DNA from: Bdellovibrionales bacterium
GTDB lineage: Bacteria > Bdellovibrionota > Bdellovibrionia > Bdellovibrionales > UBA1609
Direction: 5' to 3'
NCBI GenBank assembly: GCA_020850475.1
Contig: JADZEO010000035.1
Coordinates: 1-43,113 of the forward strand
Length of the DNA: 43,113 nt
Positions 26,899-34,738 of this stretch are shown in pieces. A program made the position numbers and the translations under genes. The notes beneath the pieces were generated by a model. That model saw nothing but the letters and a program-made list of their open reading frames with translations, ran no database searches and was not told where the DNA came from. The number at the start of each line of letters is the position of its first letter. The stretch's first letter is position 1.

Positions 26899-27204
26899 TT
26901 AATTCGCCTTGCGAGCGCGACGAACAGTGCGTTTTTTGTCGACCAAAAGAGCTTGGCGCAAAATCTGTTCTTGATACCGAAGAATTAATCCAATTAGCTC
27001 CTCGGGATTCATTCCATACAAACGCACCAAAACCGGGAGTGCATTTAGCGGCGGCGAGCAAAGGCCGCGCTCAAAGTTACTCACAAACTGCGGCGTCGAG
27101 TATCCCAGTTGCGATGAAACGTCGTGCTGAGTAAGTCCCGCAGCAATACGACGAGCTTTCAAGTAACTTCCGAGCGGCTTGTGCATTAGAGCATTTAGTT
27201 CCAT
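26899..27204 (-). CDS. XRE-family HTH regulator
   Basis: The 101-residue protein has an N-terminal Cro/C1-type helix-turn-helix: LGSYLKARRIAAGLTQHDVSSQLGYSTPQFVSNFERGLCSPPLNALPVLVRLYG (about residues 11-64). A helical segment and a strongly basic tail (KKRTVRRARKAN) follow. GGAGA 5 bases before the ATG supports the start. It is probably a stand-alone repressor or developmental regulator. It is divergent from the FMN-reductase gene, so the 270-base space between them may hold its operator. Confidence 0.88.
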   Translation of the reverse strand: MELNALMHKPLGSYLKARRIAAGLTQHDVSSQLGYSTPQFVSNFERGLCSPPLNALPVLVRLYGMNPEELIGLILRYQEQILRQALLVDKKRTVRRARKAN

Positions 27205-27262
27205 TATGTTCTCCGAAAAATATCTTAAAGCTTAACAAAAGATTGATCAGCCGCCAACTGTG

Positions 27263-27290
27263 TTTGAATTTTAGCGGTGCTTTCTATACT
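27263..27290 (+). promoter_or_regulatory. Candidate promoter of the FMN-reductase gene
   Basis: TTTGAA at 27263-27268 and a good -10, TATACT at 27285-27290, are 16 bases apart. A transcript would have a long 5' leader of about 180 bases before the ATG at 27475. Confidence 0.45.
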
Positions 27291-27318
27291 CTGCCACCAG
27301 CCAGGGCCGCGGACGTTA

Positions 27319-27441
27319 AACCAGGTCCTAACTCCAAACTGGTAGTCCTGGTTCGATGGGCCAAATGGTCTAGACCCCGTCCACACGCAGGGGCCTGATC
27401 GTGCGTCGTGTTATTGGTGTGCCCACGCATACAGGACCTGT
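27319..27441 (+). other. Structured 5' leader upstream of the FMN-reductase gene
   Basis: The leader contains a 7-base stem AACCAGG/CCTGGTT (27319-27325 and 27347-27353), the 10-base palindrome GGTCTAGACC (27367-27376) and ACAGG/CCTGT around 27431-27441. No tRNA or known riboswitch fold was recognised. It may be a regulatory leader or a small RNA, or only background pairing. Confidence 0.3.
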
Positions 27442-27474
27442 GAAAATTGTCGAAGGGTATTTTGAGAGGTGAAC

Positions 27475-28059
27475 ATGAACTACATTGTGGTTGGAACTAA
27501 TCGCCCTGAGTCCCGGTCGGGCCAGATCGCCAAAGTTGTACAGCAGCTTTATCGCGCCCAAGGCGAGTCGGTTGAGATTCTTGATCTCCAGCAGCTCGAC
27601 CTTTCCACCCTGACGGGCCGGCAGTATTGGCAAGACCAGCCAGCCCAAGTGAAGGCGTGGGTGGACTTGATTTCTCAATCTCGCTCACTGGTGATGATCG
27701 TTCCTGAGTACAACGGGTCCTTTCCTGGTGTCCTCAAGTATTTCATCGACCACTGGAAGTTTCCCGACTCTTTTGAAAGCCGCCCGGTTAGTTTTATTGG
27801 CCTGGGAGGTCGTTTTGGGGGGCTTCGAGCCGTTGAACACCTGCAACAGGTCTTTGCCTACCGCAACGCCTACTTGTTTCCCGAGCGGGTGTTCTTTATG
27901 AATTGCAGCAAGACCATTGTTGACGGCCAAATTAACGATCCCGTCGCCATGGATCTACTCCAGTTGCAGGTAAAGAACTTTAGCCGCTTTGTCGCAGCTC
28001 TTGAATCTGCGGGCTTGGATGCACTTTCGGTCGCCAAGCACCGAGCCAAAGGAAAGTAA
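27475..28059 (+). CDS. NAD(P)H-dependent FMN reductase-type flavoprotein
   Basis: The 194-residue protein has the flavodoxin-like NADPH-dependent FMN reductase fold. The phosphate loop is VGTNRPESRSGQIAKVV (about residues 6-22), and VPEYNGSFPGVLKYFIDHW (about 78-96) is the family flavin/dimer segment. GLGGRFGGLRAVEHLQQVF (about 109-127) follows. Members reduce FMN, quinones, chromate or azo compounds; the substrate is not assigned. GAGAGG six bases before ATG 27475 decides between it and a nearby upstream GTG. The pyroglutamyl peptidase follows after 5 bases. Confidence 0.9.
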   Translation: MNYIVVGTNRPESRSGQIAKVVQQLYRAQGESVEILDLQQLDLSTLTGRQYWQDQPAQVKAWVDLISQSRSLVMIVPEYNGSFPGVLKYFIDHWKFPDSFESRPVSFIGLGGRFGGLRAVEHLQQVFAYRNAYLFPERVFFMNCSKTIVDGQINDPVAMDLLQLQVKNFSRFVAALESAGLDALSVAKHRAKGK

Positions 28060-28064
28060 CCTCA

Positions 28065-28709
28065 ATGGCCCAGTCCCGAGAGCTTCCTCTGCTGGTGAGT
28101 TATTTCGAGCCGTTTGGCGGCGCCGACCTTAATGCCTCTGGGTTGGTCACCGAACTCATGGGACGTCCGGACGCTCCCCGTCTGGAGGTCATCTCGCTTC
28201 CGGTGTCGTTTGAAAAAGCCTGGCCCACCTTAGCTGCCAAACTTTTTGCTGGCACTGCCTATGGCGCGATCATCGCTCTCGGAGAGGCCGGAGGCCGCAA
28301 AAAAATTTCTCTCGAGCGAATTGGGATTAATTGGCAAGAGTCTGCGGCTCCCGATAATGACGGAGCCCAGCCCCTTGGCGAAAAAATTCTGCCCACCGGT
28401 CCCGATGGATGTTTTTCGTCCTTGCCCATCGGTGAGCTTCACCGCGATTTACTAGGCAAGACACCGCTCGAGATTGAGATCTCCAACTCAGCTGGTACGT
28501 TTGTTTGCAACCACTTGATGTACCAGCTGGTCCATTGGGCTCACCGCTCACGGGTACCAGCTGGTTTTATCCATGTCCCGGCTCTGCGTCCGAGTGATGG
28601 GGACTATTCGATTACCAAGGGCGCTTTGCTTACCACGCTGGCAAGCCTCTTCTCGCAAATAACCCATCTGGTTAATAACTCGTCTGCCCAAAACCCCCGA
28701 GGCCGCTAG
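28065..28709 (+). CDS. pcp: Pyrrolidone-carboxylate (pyroglutamyl) peptidase
   Basis: The 214-residue protein is a cytoplasmic C15 cysteine peptidase that removes N-terminal pyroglutamate from peptides. The catalytic triad is visible: Glu84 in GGRKKISLERIGIN, Cys148 in SAGTFVCNH, and His170 in AGFIHVPALRP. The opening LLVSYFEPFGGADLNAS is the usual family N-terminus, where VTGFEPFGG is more common. Length agrees with the family (about 215). It is probably co-transcribed with the FMN reductase. Confidence 0.93.
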   Translation: MAQSRELPLLVSYFEPFGGADLNASGLVTELMGRPDAPRLEVISLPVSFEKAWPTLAAKLFAGTAYGAIIALGEAGGRKKISLERIGINWQESAAPDNDGAQPLGEKILPTGPDGCFSSLPIGELHRDLLGKTPLEIEISNSAGTFVCNHLMYQLVHWAHRSRVPAGFIHVPALRPSDGDYSITKGALLTTLASLFSQITHLVNNSSAQNPRGR

Positions 28710-28773
28710 TTGCACTTGAAACCGCGAAGCCGACTTGATAGCCCTACCATGGGTGCGACTTGTGGAGGTTACA

Positions 28774-29469
28774 ATGCTTGTGCTTGGTCTTGATTTAGAG
28801 ACGACGGGACTCGACACGGAAAAAGATGAGATCATCGAAGTCGGCGCTGTGGTGTGGGATACCGACCGCCAAAGTCCCGTCAAAATTTTTAGCGAACTGG
28901 TTCAAACACAACTCCCCATCTCTGATGAGGTCACCAAGATAACCGGAATTACCACGGACGATGTCAAGGCCTGGGGAATCAGTCCTCAAGAGGCCCTGAT
29001 CAATGTCGAAGCTCTTGCCGGCAAGTGCAGTTACCTTGTCGCCCACAATGGCCTTGATTTTGACAAACACTTTATCGATCGGTACCTAAAGCTATTCCCC
29101 GACGTAAAACTGGATTTGCCTTGGATCGATACCATGACGGATTTGCCCTACCCAGACGATTTAAAAACCCGTAAGCTTTCCTATGTGGCGGCAGAGCATG
29201 GTTTTCTCAATCCCTTTTCTCATCGGTCATTGTTTGACGTGCTAACAATGATGAAAATCTTCTCGGCCTACCCGATTAAGGAAATTATTGAACTAACCCA
29301 GTCGCCCATGATGAGAGTGGTCGCTCAAGTGTCTTACGCCGATCGCGACAAAGCGAAAGGCATGGGCTTTCGTTGGGACCCCAACCGCAAGGAGTGGTTC
29401 AACGGTCTCAGAGAAGCACAAGTTAAACGGGTCGAGTTCCCCTTTCCCATTACCTGTGAAGTGCTATGA
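28774..29469 (+). CDS. DEDDh 3'-5' exonuclease with C-terminal DUF5710-like segment
   Basis: The 231-residue protein has a DnaQ/ExoX-type exonuclease domain. Exo I is LGLDLETTGLD with Asp7 and Glu9, Exo II is VAHNGLDFDKHF (about residues 89-100), and Exo III is HRSLFDV (about 151-157), giving DEDDh catalysis by two metal ions. The last 45 residues (RVVAQVSYADRDKAKGMGFRWDPNRKEWF) resemble the DUF5710 module found in DNA primase and toprim-associated proteins, which I recognise by its KGxGFRWDPxRKxWF pattern. The role is probably DNA repair or proofreading of an unknown polymerase. GGAGG before ATG 28774 rejects an upstream reading. It overlaps the next gene by 4 bases. Confidence 0.85.
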   Translation: MLVLGLDLETTGLDTEKDEIIEVGAVVWDTDRQSPVKIFSELVQTQLPISDEVTKITGITTDDVKAWGISPQEALINVEALAGKCSYLVAHNGLDFDKHFIDRYLKLFPDVKLDLPWIDTMTDLPYPDDLKTRKLSYVAAEHGFLNPFSHRSLFDVLTMMKIFSAYPIKEIIELTQSPMMRVVAQVSYADRDKAKGMGFRWDPNRKEWFNGLREAQVKRVEFPFPITCEVL

Positions 29470-30146
29470 GTCTTGAAGCCGACTGGGGTACCATCCGGAC
29501 TTACCGCAGTGACCTCCGGCTCATCGGCACCAACATCGGCGCGCGCATGACCATTATTAAAATGAATAATGGGGACCTTTTCATTCATAGCCCCATCCAG
29601 CTGACGCCACAAATTCGTCAGGAGTTGGATGACTTCGGGAGAGTTAAATTTGTGGTCGCTCCCAACGACTTCCACCATCTCTTTGTCAAAGACTACATGG
29701 CCTCTTATCTGGAAGCTGAGTTCTTGGGCTCGCCAGGTTTGCGCGCCAAACGCCCCGATCTCAAGTTCTCGCGTTATTTTAGTGATGAATTTGTGCCGGC
29801 CTGGAAGGGCGAGATTGATTTTGTGGTCTTTCGCGGCTCAAAGAATTTTCATGAGGTCGTGTTTTTTCATGTGCAAAGCCAAACGCTTATTCTCAGTGAC
29901 TTGGTGATGAACATGAAGGAACGCTACTCCTTTTCCGAGGCTCTCATCTTGTCAGCAATCGGCGTCCACCATCGTCTGGGACCTTCGCGCATAGTAAAAA
30001 TGCTGACCAAAAATCGCGTGCTGGCCCAGGACGCTTTTCGTCGAATTTTGCAGTGGCCCTTTAATAAGGTCATATTGGCTCACGGAACTCTCATCACAGC
30101 TGATGCTCGCAATCAAATGCGACAAGCTTTTGCCTGGCTCGCCTAG
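29466..30146 (+). CDS. DUF4336 family protein
   Basis: The 226-residue protein resembles DUF4336, a degenerate metallo-beta-lactamase-like family. IGARMTIIKMNNGDLFIHSPIQLTPQIRQEL (about residues 23-53), VKFVVAPNDFHHLFVKDY (about 60-77) and ILAHGTLITADARNQMRQAFAWL (C-terminus) are the characteristic stretches. The His pairs are retained, but the full metallo-beta-lactamase HxHxDH motif is not, so activity is uncertain. It overlaps the exonuclease gene by 4 bases, so the two are likely translationally coupled, and the Nudix gene follows after 23 bases. Confidence 0.82.
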   Translation: MSLEADWGTIRTYRSDLRLIGTNIGARMTIIKMNNGDLFIHSPIQLTPQIRQELDDFGRVKFVVAPNDFHHLFVKDYMASYLEAEFLGSPGLRAKRPDLKFSRYFSDEFVPAWKGEIDFVVFRGSKNFHEVVFFHVQSQTLILSDLVMNMKERYSFSEALILSAIGVHHRLGPSRIVKMLTKNRVLAQDAFRRILQWPFNKVILAHGTLITADARNQMRQAFAWLA

Positions 30147-30169
30147 TGCCGCTGCACTAAGGAGGATTT

Positions 30170-30607
30170 GTGGTTCGGGTCGTTGCGGGAATCATTTGGA
30201 ATCAGCAGGGTGAGATTCTTATCGGTCAACGCCACTCTGACTGCCGACATCTCGCTAATAAGTGGGAGTTCCCGGGGGGTAAACAGGAGAGCGATGAAAC
30301 TCCGGAAGAAGCGCTGATTCGAGAGCTGCATGAAGAACTGGGAATTCAGGTCGGGGACATCAAGTTCTTTAAGGACGTCCAATGGCAGTACAGCACGACC
30401 CGTATTCATATGTTTGCTTATTCGGTTCGCTGGCTCAGCGGAGCTCCCCAACCGCATGCCCATCAAGGACTGGCTTGGGTAACGCCCGATTCACTGTCGC
30501 AATATGATTTTGCACCCGCCGACTGGGAACTCGTTTTTAACTTAGACCCTCACTACCTGATCACAGCTCCGCAAAATAGCTTTCCATTGCCTGAACCGCA
30601 TTCATAA
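30170..30607 (+). CDS. MutT-type Nudix hydrolase
   Basis: The 145-residue protein carries a full Nudix box, GGKQESDETPEEALIRELHEELGI (about residues 38-61), matching GX5EX7REUXEEXGU. The opening RVVAGIIWNQQGEILIGQR is typical of MutT/8-oxo-dGTP diphosphatases and related (deoxy)nucleoside triphosphate pyrophosphohydrolases that clean the nucleotide pool. The start is GTG at 30170 with GGAGG 4 bases upstream. Its 3' end overlaps the convergent hypothetical gene by 47 bases. Confidence 0.92.
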   Translation: MVRVVAGIIWNQQGEILIGQRHSDCRHLANKWEFPGGKQESDETPEEALIRELHEELGIQVGDIKFFKDVQWQYSTTRIHMFAYSVRWLSGAPQPHAHQGLAWVTPDSLSQYDFAPADWELVFNLDPHYLITAPQNSFPLPEPHS

Positions 30608-31016
30608 GTGATTTCTTCTGAGCTTCAAACTCAGGTAGGGGTTCTATCTCAATATTGAGAGCTTTGGGCTTAAAGGTCGTGTGAGTGACGGCTGGACGAA
30701 GTGGTTTCCACTCGGAGGCAATCAGGTAGCTTGCCCGGCCTTGGATCAACGCCGTCTCAAACAAAACTCCTTCGCCCGACTTTACGGCAAATAAATAGGT
30801 GATCTCTTCTTGGTGCTTTAAGTAAATGCTTCCCACAAAAATGTGGCGCTCAGTTTCGTGCAGGGGTACGATTTGCTCATGCCCATTTTTGTCTGTCACT
30901 CGTGCCACGACGCGCTCACCCTCATACAACACCAGTCCGGAAAGCTCAAAGAGAGTGCGGATGCCGTCGCCCGAAAACTTGGTCGAATCGACAAACAAGG
31001 GATTGTTGCGTCTCAC
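30561..31016 (-). CDS. Hypothetical protein coupled to ParA
   Basis: The 151-residue protein has no recognised domain. A beta-rich core (LYEGERVVARVTDKNGHEQIVPL, then ERHIFVGSIYLKHQEEITYLFAV) is followed by PAVTHTTFKPKALNIEIEPLP and a C-terminal helix. The GTG at 31014-31016 overlaps the ParA stop in a GTGA, and GAGGAG lies 8 bases upstream; a TTG six bases earlier is also open. Tight coupling to ParA suggests a cargo or partner for the ATPase. The sequence does not resemble ParB: there is no HTH and no Arg-rich patch. Confidence 0.75.
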   Translation of the reverse strand: MRRNNPLFVDSTKFSGDGIRTLFELSGLVLYEGERVVARVTDKNGHEQIVPLHETERHIFVGSIYLKHQEEITYLFAVKSGEGVLFETALIQGRASYLIASEWKPLRPAVTHTTFKPKALNIEIEPLPEFEAQKKSLMNAVQAMESYFAEL

Positions 31017-31759
31017 TGCCAAATCTCCTCAGCCAGGGCCTCATAGGCCTTCGAAGCTTTAGAGCGCGGCTGGTAACGAATCACTGGCAGATGCTGGTGG
31101 TGCGACTCTTCGACCGAAATATTGTCAGGAATGTAGTTGGTAAAAATCTTAAGCCCATAGAGATTGCGAATCTCCTCGATGACTTCGCGAGTGATCTTAC
31201 GGTCTCGATACCGAGTGATCACGACCCCTTTGACGTCAACCCGGTAGCCAAGGCCGCTGCGAATGTTTTGTAAGGTCTCAAGAATCAACTCAATGCCCTT
31301 GAGCGAAAAGTATTCTGGACAAATGGGAATGATTACGTCCTGCGAGGCCATGAGCGCATTGACCGTCAAGAGCCCTAAGGAAGGCGAACAGTCGATCAGT
31401 ATCGCATCGTAACGTCCGCGCAAAGTTTCGAGCTTTCGTTTTAAAATCGACTCTCGGCCAAAGTGAGCCGAAATCTGGATGTCGACACCGCTTAACAAAA
31501 TGTCCGACGGCAACACATCAAAACCAAAATTCATGGAATGCACAATAGCGCTTTCAGGGGGAACACTGTTGACCAGCACATCGTGCACGGTGTGCTCAAA
31601 CTCCCGATCTCCAAAGACCGCCTTGGTGGCCGATGATTGGGGGTCCAGGTCGATGAGGAGAATACGGCGGCCCTTGTCAGCCCAAGAGGATGCTACGTTA
31701 AGTGAGGTCGTGGTTTTGGCCACTCCTCCCTTCTGGTTGATCACAGATGTCACATGCAT
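31013..31759 (-). CDS. ParA-family Walker ATPase, orphan
   Basis: The 248-residue ATPase has the deviant Walker A VINQKGGVAKTTTSLN (residues 6-21), Walker A' LLIDLDPQSSATK (about 33-45), Walker B AILIDCSPSLGLLTVNAL (about 118-135) and the C-terminal RSKASKAYEALAEEIWQ. These proteins move or place DNA or protein cargo by ATP-driven dimerisation on the nucleoid. No parB or parS is beside it, so it probably works in a chromosome-related or cargo-positioning role with the unknown protein encoded downstream. The ATG at 31759 has GAGGAG 6 bases upstream, which is why an 8-residue longer start was rejected. It is divergent from sppA. Confidence 0.92.
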   Translation of the reverse strand: MHVTSVINQKGGVAKTTTSLNVASSWADKGRRILLIDLDPQSSATKAVFGDREFEHTVHDVLVNSVPPESAIVHSMNFGFDVLPSDILLSGVDIQISAHFGRESILKRKLETLRGRYDAILIDCSPSLGLLTVNALMASQDVIIPICPEYFSLKGIELILETLQNIRSGLGYRVDVKGVVITRYRDRKITREVIEEIRNLYGLKIFTNYIPDNISVEESHHQHLPVIRYQPRSKASKAYEALAEEIWQ

Positions 31760-31987
31760 GATGAACTCCTCGATTGGACTCAACCAAAGACCGAATGCCC
31801 TGGCAAATCATTCTACCAAACACCTGGCCTAAAGGCGAAGGTCCGCGCCCCAATTTTTGTCCTCCCGTTAATTATGTTACGATTTCTTTCCGAGAATCTA
31901 GGAAAATCTCAGTTGGGGAGTCCAGCTGATTGCACTAATATAGATGCTCGCAAGGCTCATCAATAGAGACCTCAGGAGTCGTACAAC

Positions 31988-33784
31988 ATGAAAGCTTTCT
32001 TTAAGTCGGTTTTTGCAAGTGCCTTAGGAACTGTCCTGGGATTGGGCCTGCTCTTTTTTTCCGGGATGCTTTTGATGATCGTCATTGCGACTTTGTCGTC
32101 AAATCAAATGGGCGAAGTGGGTCTTAAGCAAAATAGCATTCTCTATTTTAATCTCAAAGGTCGCATCATCGAGCAAAAAGGGTCTTTTTTTGCGGATTGG
32201 GCGGAGGACTCGCCCTTTTTTAGTGGGCCGCGAACCCACGGTCTCTTTGAAATGCTCGAGTCCTTGCGCAAAGGCAAGACCGACGCCAAGGTTCGCGGTG
32301 CCTATATTAAGCTTGGTGATCTAGATTGCGGATGGGCCTCCATCGAAGCCCTACGACGCGCTTTTATTGATTTCAAGTCGGAAGGAAAGTTTGTCCACGT
32401 GTACGCCGAAAACTATGATGAGCGGACCTATTACCTTGCGACCGTTGCCGACAAAATTTATGTCTACCCAGAAGGCTCTTTTGAATTTAACGGCATTGGC
32501 GTCGTTCCCTTGTTCGTCAAAGGCACTCTTGAAAAGCTGGGAATTACTCCTCAGATCTTTAAAGTTGGAGAATTTAAGTCAGCCGTCGAAATCTTTAGTC
32601 AAGATCGCATGAGTCGCGAAAGTCGCGAGCAAACTTCCGAGTTGATTAACGACCTTTGGAATGTATTTATCCAAGAGGTGGGTAAGGCCCGCAACCTTGA
32701 GGCCTCGGTGCTTAATAAACTGGCCGCCGATCTTGAAATCACGCGCGCCGATCAAGCCATCGAAAAAGGTTTGGTTGACGAACCCGTCGCCGAAGAACAG
32801 GTCCTCGAATTGCTGCGCGGCTTGACTCACACCAAGTCCGATCAGCCAGCCCCTTTGGTCAGCTATTCCAGTTACTTTCATAAGTTGAGTGAACCGGCGT
32901 TTAATCTGAGTCACAAAAAGCGAATCGCGGTGATTTTTGCGGAGGGAGAAATCATTTCCGGCAATAGTAGCGATGAGTACATTGGCTCAGACGATCTGGT
33001 TAAAGCCATGCGCGAAGTCGCGCGCGAAAAAGACATCAAGGGCCTCGTCATTAGAGTCAACAGCCCCGGCGGCAGTGCTCTCGCCTCCGACGTTATCTGG
33101 CGGCAAACTCTAGAGGTTAAAAAGACCAAGCCCGTCGTTGCCTCCTTTGGTGATGTTGCGGCTTCTGGCGGGTATTACTTGTCTGCCGGCGCCGACTTTG
33201 TCTACGCCGAACCCAACACTCTCACCGGCTCCATTGGGGTGTTTGGTGTTATGTTCACAACTCAGGAATTTTTTAATCAAAAGCTCGGCATCACCTTTGA
33301 TCGAGTCCTCACTCATCCCTATGCGGACATCGGCGATGGTAGCCGTAACATGAACGACTTTGAGCGCAATAGAATCCAAGCGGAAGTGGAAAAGACTTAC
33401 CAGCAGTTTTTGCGAGTGGTTAAACAGGGTCGCAATTACCAGTCCCCAGAAGAGGTCGACAACGTTGCGCGCGGACGGGTGTGGTCTGGGATCCAAGCCC
33501 AACAAAATGGACTCGTAGACGAACGGGGCGGTCTTTACGAGGCGCTGGACAAAATTGCCGAAGTCGCCCAGCTAGGGGATGACTGGGAGGTGGAAGTCTT
33601 CCCTCGCGAAAAGTCTCCCTTTGAGCAATTCATGGAAGCCTTTGGCGAGACCTCCCTCTTCAAAAAACTTGTGAGTCTTCAACAGCCCGTCGAGGAGCTG
33701 GCGAAGCTTTGGGCCCGCTTGCCCCAGTGGCAACGTCAGGGCGGCATCCTCGCGCTCGACCCGCAACAATTTGTGATCCGCTAA
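31988..33784 (+). CDS. sppA: Signal peptide peptidase SppA, 67K type
   Basis: The 598-residue inner-membrane serine peptidase degrades leftover signal peptides. An N-terminal anchor is visible at about residues 10-36. Both halves of the duplicated S49 domain are present: the catalytic Lys is Lys197 in KVGEFKSAVEIFSQD and the Ser is Ser393 in DVAASGGYYLSAGAD, followed by EPNTLTGSIGVFGV. This is the E. coli-type Ser-Lys dyad in a full two-domain protein. No gene lies within 178 bases downstream, so it is probably monocistronic. Confidence 0.95.
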   Translation: MKAFFKSVFASALGTVLGLGLLFFSGMLLMIVIATLSSNQMGEVGLKQNSILYFNLKGRIIEQKGSFFADWAEDSPFFSGPRTHGLFEMLESLRKGKTDAKVRGAYIKLGDLDCGWASIEALRRAFIDFKSEGKFVHVYAENYDERTYYLATVADKIYVYPEGSFEFNGIGVVPLFVKGTLEKLGITPQIFKVGEFKSAVEIFSQDRMSRESREQTSELINDLWNVFIQEVGKARNLEASVLNKLAADLEITRADQAIEKGLVDEPVAEEQVLELLRGLTHTKSDQPAPLVSYSSYFHKLSEPAFNLSHKKRIAVIFAEGEIISGNSSDEYIGSDDLVKAMREVAREKDIKGLVIRVNSPGGSALASDVIWRQTLEVKKTKPVVASFGDVAASGGYYLSAGADFVYAEPNTLTGSIGVFGVMFTTQEFFNQKLGITFDRVLTHPYADIGDGSRNMNDFERNRIQAEVEKTYQQFLRVVKQGRNYQSPEEVDNVARGRVWSGIQAQQNGLVDERGGLYEALDKIAEVAQLGDDWEVEVFPREKSPFEQFMEAFGETSLFKKLVSLQQPVEELAKLWARLPQWQRQGGILALDPQQFVIR

Positions 33785-33852
33785 GCCCAACCTTTAATCG
33801 GCGCCAAGTCTGGTGGTGCCGTCGGAAGACGACAACTCGACTAAAGTTGGGC
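33785..33852 (+). other. Long-range stem after sppA
   Basis: GCCCAACCTTTA at 33785-33796 can pair, with one bulge, with TAAAGTTGGGC at 33842-33852. It encloses about 45 bases that hold a GGCGCC/GGTGCC stretch. There is no T-run, so this may be a 3'-end structure that protects or ends the sppA transcript. Confidence 0.3.
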
Positions 33853-33963
33853 GACTCTCTCAAATTGAGGCTGGGCGAGCCAAGGTTGCCAGCTAATTTG
33901 CTTGTCGGCAGGGGCGGACCTCGTTAGCCTAGAGACATAACTCACAACAGCGAGCGTACAACC

Positions 33964-34671
33964 ATGAAATCTATCAGCCTGTTTTGTTTGTCTCTTTTGC
34001 TGACTCTGCCCGTTTTTGGGCAACAAGTGAAGGTTCTCAAAGTTAAAGGTGACAAAGCGGTCATCAAAATCCCCAAAGATATGGATATCTCCAAGGGCCA
34101 AACGTTGACCATTGGCGGAGACGGTGAAGAGGGTGACGGCGAAGGTGGGGGCGCAGCCAAAGGCTCGGGCTCTCGCAACACGGCCTTAGCACTCGGTTTT
34201 GAAATGACCAGCATGTCCTCCGAAACCGAACTGGCTTCGGGCGCTAAGACCAGCGGCGATAGCAATGAGATCGCTCTTGATGTGACCTACGGATGGAACA
34301 AGGGCTGGGCCGAATATGGACCAGTCTTTGGATATGAGTCGTCCGACAATGGCACCACCAAGAGGACGGGATTTAGCCTCGGTGGTTACTTTGAGTACAA
34401 CTTTAAAACCAACAAGCCCGGTGAATGGATGATTCCCGCAGCAGGGGCTCAGCTCGCGTGGTCGCAGCTCAGTTCAGAGACTAACTCCGCCTCGGCTGAC
34501 GGCAATGGCCCGATGATTCAGATTTATTTTTCGTGCAAAATGTTTCCTTGGTCGGACAACTTCGCAATTGCGCCGATTCTTGGCTACCGCATGGTCAACT
34601 ATGACTTTAGCGCTTACAAAACGAGCATGAGCGGTCTGGTCCTCGCCGCGAGTCTGATGGGGTATTTCTAA
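33964..34671 (+). CDS. Exported barrel-like protein with Gly/Glu-rich linker
   Basis: The 235-residue protein has a signal peptide ending near Phe-Gly (about residue 19) and a short beta segment (VKVLKVKGDKAVIKIPKDMDISKGQTLTI, about 22-50). This is followed by a flexible Gly/Glu-rich linker (about 51-68) and a 165-residue region of amphipathic strands (DVTYGWNKGWAEYGPVFGYESS, GGYFEYNF) ending in Phe. This layout suggests a small outer-membrane barrel with an N-terminal periplasmic arm. No family or function is known. The SD is weak. Confidence 0.65.
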   Translation: MKSISLFCLSLLLTLPVFGQQVKVLKVKGDKAVIKIPKDMDISKGQTLTIGGDGEEGDGEGGGAAKGSGSRNTALALGFEMTSMSSETELASGAKTSGDSNEIALDVTYGWNKGWAEYGPVFGYESSDNGTTKRTGFSLGGYFEYNFKTNKPGEWMIPAAGAQLAWSQLSSETNSASADGNGPMIQIYFSCKMFPWSDNFAIAPILGYRMVNYDFSAYKTSMSGLVLAASLMGYF

Positions 34672-34681
34672 GAATTCTCCG

Positions 34682-34738
34682 GCCGCAAATAGCGCCAAAG
34701 CTAAATGCGGCATTCACCGGGGCCTCAGGCCGAGGCCC
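34682..34738. terminator. Two hairpins between convergent genes
   Basis: GCCGCA/TGCGGC (34682-34711, with an extra TAGC/GCTA stem) and GGGCCTC/GAGGCCC (34720-34726 with 34732-34738) lie between the stop of the barrel-like gene and the end of the response-regulator gene. Neither has a T-run, so they may work with Rho or as 3'-end protectors. Confidence 0.4.

Noticed and set aside
27351-27376. tRNA-like GGTTCGA sequence in the FMN reductase leader
   Set aside because: The bases around it cannot form a T-stem and no acceptor, D or anticodon arms fit.
30561-31016. ParB identity for the gene downstream of ParA
   Set aside because: There is no HTH, no GERR-like motif and no parS-like palindrome nearby.
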